Of a stretch of 64,000 nucleotides of DNA, positions 57,811 through 64,000 are shown piece after piece; position 1 is the first letter of the stretch, and the number at the start of each line of letters is the position of its first letter. Below the pieces are notes generated by a model, which was not told the origin of the DNA, did not search any database, and worked only from the letters and a program-made list of their open reading frames with translations. This DNA comes from Chamaea fasciata (taxonomy: Eukaryota > Chordata > Aves > Passeriformes > Sylviidae): the NCBI GenBank assembly GCA_029207755.1, contig JARCOQ010000006.1, positions 16,590,890-16,654,889 of the forward strand, read 5' to 3'. The position numbers were made by a program, and so were the translations under genes.

Positions 57811-60800
57811 AGTTACACCTGAAAGTCTTTTGTCCCTATTCTTAAATCTTCCAATGAATTTGCCCATTTGGTTACCAGTGTAGAGCTTAAGCTTTTTTAT
57901 AAGACCCAAAAGAGAGAAGGCAGACCCAAACAGAGAGCACTAATTACTGGGTCTAAAGGGACAACTTTCCTTTTGATCTATCCTCTTTGACTTAAAGTAC
58001 AGTAGGATTACTTCAGCTAAAGACTCACAGGGGGAATATCTCAGGTTTTTGCATTTTCATTTCTGTCACAGGAGCTGTAAACTCATTTCATACCTCAGAG
58101 GCACCAGTCTACATTACTAGGAATGTTGTGGCAGTTTTGATTAGACAGCATCATCTCCACTGACATCCATTGGTGAAATACATGTAAAAACTCTTTTCAA
58201 GCTTTGTCTCATCAGGTAAAACACAGAACTTTCCACTTGTAGAAGAGATACAATAATGGTTCCCTATGCCACAGCAAAGATGTACCACATTTTTACCCTC
58301 CCACTCGAGGATACTCTAATGAACAAAAGCTTCTTTCCACCTCCTATTTTCTACAGCAGTTTCAGAGGAAAACAAGCAGAAATAAAGGAACTGGCCCACA
58401 TCCAGCATGTGTGGCTTCACACAGTAAATAACAATCAACCCTTTGGCTGCTTCCACAACTCAGCAGGCAAGGTGCCAGCAAATGCTTTTAATCAGAGCCG
58501 TTCTTTGTTTAGCAATGCCCACTACCTAGTGAAAATTTTAGTTTCTTGTTATTAGCACTGGCAGTAAAACAACAGTAAACAACACGGTTAAAGATCTGAA
58601 CTTAAAGGCCACCTGAAAGCTTGATACCCTAAATTTGAAGGATGAGTCCCTGGCATCTGAATGGTGCTTAGTGTTTCTGGCCTTATTTGTCACAGCAGGA
58701 TGGCATTTTACAATCCTGACTTGACAAATAAGCGGGAAATATAATTAAACTAAATGCAGCAGAACCCATACTTCAGCAGTGCAGCTTGTTGTAAACACTT
58801 GGGCAAACACAAGGTGCTCACCCACTCGGGAAAAGCTGTATTTAGGTGAGCACTGCTTTGGTGACTTGCCTTTCACACATTCCCATGTGAGTTCTTTTAA
58901 TCAAGTCCCTTCAAATCAGCTGAAATCCTAGGTGAGAGGAAGGTGAGAGAAGGAATAGCTCCATATTTGCAAGTGCTGGTCCCATGGGCGTACCCCGTTA
59001 AATCACTCAAGTGATTCTCTTGAGCAGAATGGAGAGTACTACCAGTCCCTAAAAGCAATATTTTAAGGAAGGTCAATTCCCTTCTTTAAAACCATGGAGG
59101 CATTTATTATATTTTTCTTACATGGGGGTGCATTTGTTTATCCCAGAAGCTCCTTGTATCCTTGAAGAGTGGAAGATTCACTGAGGAAGAAACTGTACTA
59201 ACAACCTTCTGCTAAATGTTAGTGGACTTGCGCCATATTTATGTAGCCATATCTGAAAATGGAAACACCTAAATTTAGCTCAAAGTATTTATGAAGCAGA
59301 AGCAGCATGTCGGGGGTGAAAAAATATTCTATATCCTGTCATAAACACTTGTCAATCAACTGGATCTTGATACTAAGTACTGACATCAAACCAAACTTTC
59401 ATTTTTATAATGAAGTAAGAACACTGACTTTTGCATTCCTGAGACACATGACTGAATGAAGGATAGTCAGGCTGAAAGTGTGTCCTAAGTCATGCTATTC
59501 CAGTATTTTTCAGAGTGGCTCTTTGTTTCTTTCAAAGATGTGCAATGGTAAAGGCAGACAGGTCAATATTTGGTTAGTGCTAAATACAATGAAAAGACCA
59601 AGGAATTTCAGTGCCTACAGCTTCCTGCCAGCTTGAAGAAATGGCAAAGAACATAAAATTCAATGGGGACAGGTTTAGACACTGAAAATCAAACACTGTG
59701 CTCATTATTTATATTTTATATGGTAATACATTTACCCTTTAACAAAGGTTTTTGCTTTCTCCATTACTAACAACACTTTGTCTCAGGAGAAGGGCCCCAG
59801 CAGTGCAAACAGAAGAACAAATGTGCTTACCTGCATAAATATTTATAAAACTGAGCCTGACATTAGCATAAGTTGGAGCTGATTCACCAAGTACAGGGGG
59901 AAAATCAGACACAATTGAAGAATGATGTGTAAGAGGCAGCTGTGGGTGCGAGAGAGATGCGGTCTGTGGGAATAAATGCCTCTTCCCTGCCCACACAGTG
60001 AGGGCAATATGCCTTATCCTAGAGGAACTCTGGCACTCAGTGTCTGAGACAGGGTCCCCTCCCCATGTATCAAAACCTGATTGCCACTTCTGTGCTCGCC
60101 CAGTCCACCAGCACAGCACGCTGACACTTTTATTCAGCTGCCCAGAGGTCTCCCCAGAGTGCAGGGCCATGACAAAGAGAAAACACTCGACCACAAGAGC
60201 TCTATTGCTCATGGTGACCATGGAAGGACCAGAGTGGGCTTTGTGGCCATATATCTAAATCATTTTTAGGAGGAGGGGTGAACAGTTCCGTAAGACAAGG
60301 GAGGATGTAACATTACTACTTCTAAAGGAAATAATATCCCTATAATTCAATGACATGAGAAAAGCATCAATGGAGTTTAAAGTTTAGCAAGGTATATGAA
60401 CTGATAATTATTTTAGCACAGCGGAAAATCTAAATGAACCATATGAATCTCTTTCAGACTGTTCTGGAGCTTTCTTTTCCTCATATATGGATACTTGATA
60501 CATTGCTTTTGGCAGCATATCTAAAATATGTAGCATAAGTCAAATCATTGGAATTGAAAAATAAACCTGTATAAATGGTGGTTGATATTTGCTGGCATAT
60601 TTTCATGAAAATACGAATAGCATAGAGAAATAAAAGAGAAGACATTTCCCAGTTAAAACAGGTAACAAGAAGAATAAAAAGAGAGAACTAGAGAATCAGA
60701 TACATCTAAAAAGAGTCATCTATCAATCAGTTCAGTCCTAAAAAAGACATTTCATTCCTCATGGTTGTATCATTCATTCCTTATGGTGATACATATAGGC

Positions 60801-63234
60801 TGAAATTGCTGGACATAAAATCTCCTTGCATAGTCTGCTAAATTTATGGCACATTAAGTTTGTCTTTGTTCCGTACCCACAGATTTTGAGAACAGAATAA
60901 GAAATTAAGGCTGTTAAAATTTACACTCCATTACAGGGGTGGCACTATGCCTCTTTTTCAGTGAAGTAGACTATTGACTTGGTAGCCTGTGTATCTAAAT
61001 ACAGTACTTAATGCTGACATTTTAAATCATAAGAAAAATCATAAACATGTTGTTGTTCTGATATTTGTAATTGCTTGTAGATAGTATATCAGATTCAAAT
61101 ACTGCTACATTTAGTCACTGAAAATTCACTTTTAAAGTTGTTCTTGGCACTTCTTTTTTGTGAGGCCACTGTGAAGCATCACAGTGTCAGAGATGCATGA
61201 ATGGAGTGAGTAAATAATTGTTAGAAATACATAAAGTGCACATAAAGTGCTTCCTAGATCAGTGTTTTTTCAGGCATGAGTTTACTGTGATTTCTACTTG
61301 ACAGATATGGAGCTTGGCCATTGAGGGGTAGAGTATCTCTCTCAAATACACTGCCCACACATTTTGCTCTTAACACCGAGGAATTCAGTGTTCATTTTTT
61401 CTCTCCTCTAGGGATGAACTTTGCTATCTCCAGCTCCTGGGAAAGTTCAGTTTCCCACAGCCACCAGCCCCCCCACTGGTACTCCCCACTTTGTTCCTAA
61501 GATGTGTTTGAGGAGGCTTTGATCAATGGCTGAGAAGCAATCTCTCAGATAGCCAGGGACCCTCTGAAAGGTTTTGGCTGTCAGACCAGAGACATTAAAT
61601 TAGGCAGTTGTCAATGTGGAGCCCACGCAGGCCCTGAAGCACTGGTATAATGCTCTCAGGCAAACCAGAAGGCTTTTTAGTGTGATAGTTAAGGCTTTTA
61701 AAGGTGTGTGGCAGTTAATAAGCCAGCCAGGGAGCCAAAAGGTTGGAGTCTTTAGACTTCTAGTTTCATGCTGTGTTTACTGAATCATGCTGTCTTCTGA
61801 GTTACTGGCTCCTATTTCTTTTCTGACACTCACCGTATCTAAGATCTTTAAAGAATATTTCACAATGGAATTCATTGGGTGGAATAAATTCCATTACTTG
61901 AAAGCTAATATGAGAATCATTCACATTATTGAAGTGCAACTGCACAAATGTCCAGCTGATGCAAAGTATACAGGCTCTGCCAGACACTTTCACTCAAAGG
62001 TAAATGCAGGTTGACCCAAGACTTGTAATAAACTTCCCTGACACTGAAAGACTTGACCTTGCGGCTTTGTCACTTGTGATTTGCTGTTTTATTTGAAGAT
62101 TTACCAGTGTTTATTTTTAGCACATATAGATGTCGATCTAAAGACATTTGTAAAGAGAAATTACTTCTGTTGAAATAATGGAGGGACTTCCATCTGTTTC
62201 GCTTATTTCTGAAAAAACCTGTATGTTGCTAATTTTGTTCACATTGATCAGAAATTTAAAGTAGAAAAAAACCATAAAGATCCAAAATAATTTTGAAATT
62301 CCTGGGATCCATGACAGATCCCTGAGTCCAGCACAGATAAGATTTATCTGTCAAGTCCATAGGACCCAAAAGGTTGCACTGCAACATCAAGAAGTTTCAC
62401 CAGAAGGTATATTTACTCCCTCTCCCCTCATTTTTCAGGTTTAGGATCCCCACCTGAAAATACACGTGTCCACATGTTGCATCAGAATTGGAGGGGAACA
62501 GAGAGACGACTTAGTACAAGATTTAATACAGAATTATAACATTTTGTACACAAATTCATTAAAAGTCTTTAAAAGTAAGGAAATTGGTAGCAAAAAAGCC
62601 AGATAGAGGGATTTTTGAATGCTGCTGTCTCAACTGATAAATATTCTCACAGAAGAATTTTATGTTAAGCTGTGTGTTATAAAGTGTTTACAGCAGTTAC
62701 AGTTAATACGCATCACACCTCATGAAGAAAAGAGGATGGGCAGAGAAAGGAGAGTAAGAGGTGTCTCCTTACTAAATTTTTAAATTACAATATCATCAGA
62801 GCTGCATTGCACCAAATGTTACTTCTCTAATGTTAGCGATTACCCAGAAGCCAAAATCCAACCATTGCACATAATTCAAATACCAGGCTCTGTAGTGCTT
62901 AGTCCAGATGCTGCAAAAAAGTAACTGCAGTTACTACTGCAGCTGTAGCCAAAGACGACATTTGGCTGCTTGTATCCTAGTACATAAACATTTATATTCC
63001 AAACTGATGCACATAAAAGCTGATGTAGTAGAAAACAGCTCTTCCAGCAGATGAGTTACACTGAGCATCTGGCTGGTGAAGCAGAAGGTCTGCACTGAGC
63101 TTCAAGTGTCAAACTGGCACTTGTGAGCCCCAGGGAGAGCACACCAGAGCACAGGACAAGGCACTGCCAATTCCAGATAGGAGGGGCTCACAAGCAGACA
63201 GAAAAATAAAATTCCACCAAATTCTAATGCTGAC

Positions 63235-63258
63235 CTTTTTTTTTTTTTTTTTTTTTTT
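63235..63258. repeat. Poly(T) homopolymer
   Basis: About 24 uninterrupted T on the plus strand inside the KCNIP4 intron. It could be the poly(A) end of a minus-strand retroposed sequence, but no retroposed body was recognised to its left. Confidence 0.75.
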
Positions 63259-64000
63259 ACAAAGAAGAACTTTAGAGGCATTTGGATCACTGGACTACCT
63301 GTTAATACTGGATACTTCAAATCGCAGTCTTTTAGTATGTTTCTCAATTAGAGATTTGGCATCTACCTTTTTCAGAGATAATTCATGAGCAAGCAGCCAC
63401 TATTATGAATACAGTCCTTGGTAAGCTAGACGGCATTTTTTCCCTAGTGAGCACAAAGTGAAGTATCTCTGTGCAAGCCATGAGATGAATAGAAGTATAG
63501 GGACTGAGTTCATTATTAACTTTCAGAAAGAAGGTTTCAATCTCTGCCAGTAACTGTGAGACTAATTGAAACAAATATCTCTGCTGAACACATTAAGATC
63601 TGTAAATTTGTGATGACTGACAACTATACTCTGGTCTGCCAAACTGTTCTTCCAATTTATTTTACTTGAAAAATTTTTGAAATGTTTCAAGTCTCTTTAT
63701 TAACACTTGAAGGAAATATACGATGAATGTAAGAATTATTTATTGCTCAGTTTGTTAAAAGATTTTCACATAGCCTTGTCTGAAATGCGGAAGAGTTCCC
63801 TCTAAGTCCCTAGCAAATGAATGCCAGGGCTTTTGTAAAATAATAACAAAATTCTTCTTTGGCAAGGGCTGGTTATTTTAAAGTTATTCCTCAGTCATCT
63901 GAAGTTAAGAAAACAATTGATCTGAGACACAACTGGAAAACAAGAACTCAACTTTAAAAAGGAGAGATTTGAGCTATGTGCATTATATATGTCTACTGAA

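Larger units (their letters stand above)
50926..64000 (-). other. KCNIP4: KCNIP4 upstream intron, continuing past the window edge
   Basis: About 13 kb lie upstream of the EF1 exon. I looked on the minus strand for the preceding exon (expected to end KKELQILYRGFKN or similar) and did not see it, so this is probably one intron extending beyond 64000. It contains one CR1 fragment (52548-52831), an AT-rich simple stretch (about 52998-53095), small direct and inverted repeats, and a poly(T) run at about 63235-63258. Confidence 0.65.

Noticed and set aside
59739..60221. A 160-residue minus-strand open frame, the longest outside tandem repeats.
   Set aside because: The peptide resembles no family I know, no splice or promoter features stand out, and it lies inside the KCNIP4 intron. 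A novel exon cannot be excluded, but nothing supports it.
50926..64000. Search for the upstream KCNIP4 exon that should end LYRGFKN.
   Set aside because: No matching minus-strand sequence with a donor was found, so the exon is assumed to lie beyond the window.

Overview
The window is vertebrate nuclear DNA and most likely avian, probably a songbird. The main reasons are several chicken-repeat-1 (CR1) LINE fragments with the characteristic ATTCTRTG-type 3' tail, two bird-type endogenous-retrovirus LTR remnants, and two intron-containing genes whose exons translate cleanly into known vertebrate proteins. No bacterial or plasmid features, operons or CRISPR arrays are present. The species assignment is inference.

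Layout, left to right. 1-16.0 kb is AT-rich intergenic DNA without a recognisable exon. It holds a probable minus-strand solo LTR (about 4.85-5.51 kb), a second probable plus-strand solo LTR (about 8.26-8.77 kb), a heptanucleotide (TTTTTTC)n array and an A-rich low-complexity block. 16.09-16.95 kb is an (AAAAC)n array followed by a CpG-rich block containing about 22 copies of a 17-bp GC-rich minisatellite; it looks like the promoter and first-exon region of the next gene. 19.27-27.89 kb is PACRGL (parkin co-regulated gene-like) on the plus strand: seven coding exons joining in perfect phase to 217 codons plus stop, and probably one noncoding first exon ending at 16942. 30.79-50.93 kb is the 3' half of KCNIP4 (Kv channel-interacting protein 4) on the minus strand: six coding exons giving the last 154 residues, including EF-hands 2-4 and the C-terminus. 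The remaining sequence to 64.0 kb is best read as the next upstream KCNIP4 intron; no further exon was found.

The two genes are convergent (tail to tail), with stop codons 2.9 kb apart. This agrees with the PACRGL-KCNIP4 neighbourhood I recall from human 4p15 (SLIT2 would be expected further left and is not seen). They are not known to act in one pathway: PACRGL belongs to the PACRG family linked to ciliary or axonemal microtubules, while KCNIP4 is a calcium-binding subunit of Kv4 potassium channels in neurons.

I did not find a convincing undescribed biological system. The points most worth a second look are the phase-cycling minisatellite in the PACRGL CpG island with G-quadruplex potential on the minus strand, a three-codon upstream ORF with strong start context just before the PACRGL start, homopolymer-dominated splice acceptors in both genes, a uniform antisense orientation of CR1 copies in KCNIP4 introns, two perfect 13-bp inverted repeats, and a 28-bp exact direct repeat about 1.8 kb apart in the KCNIP4 intron.
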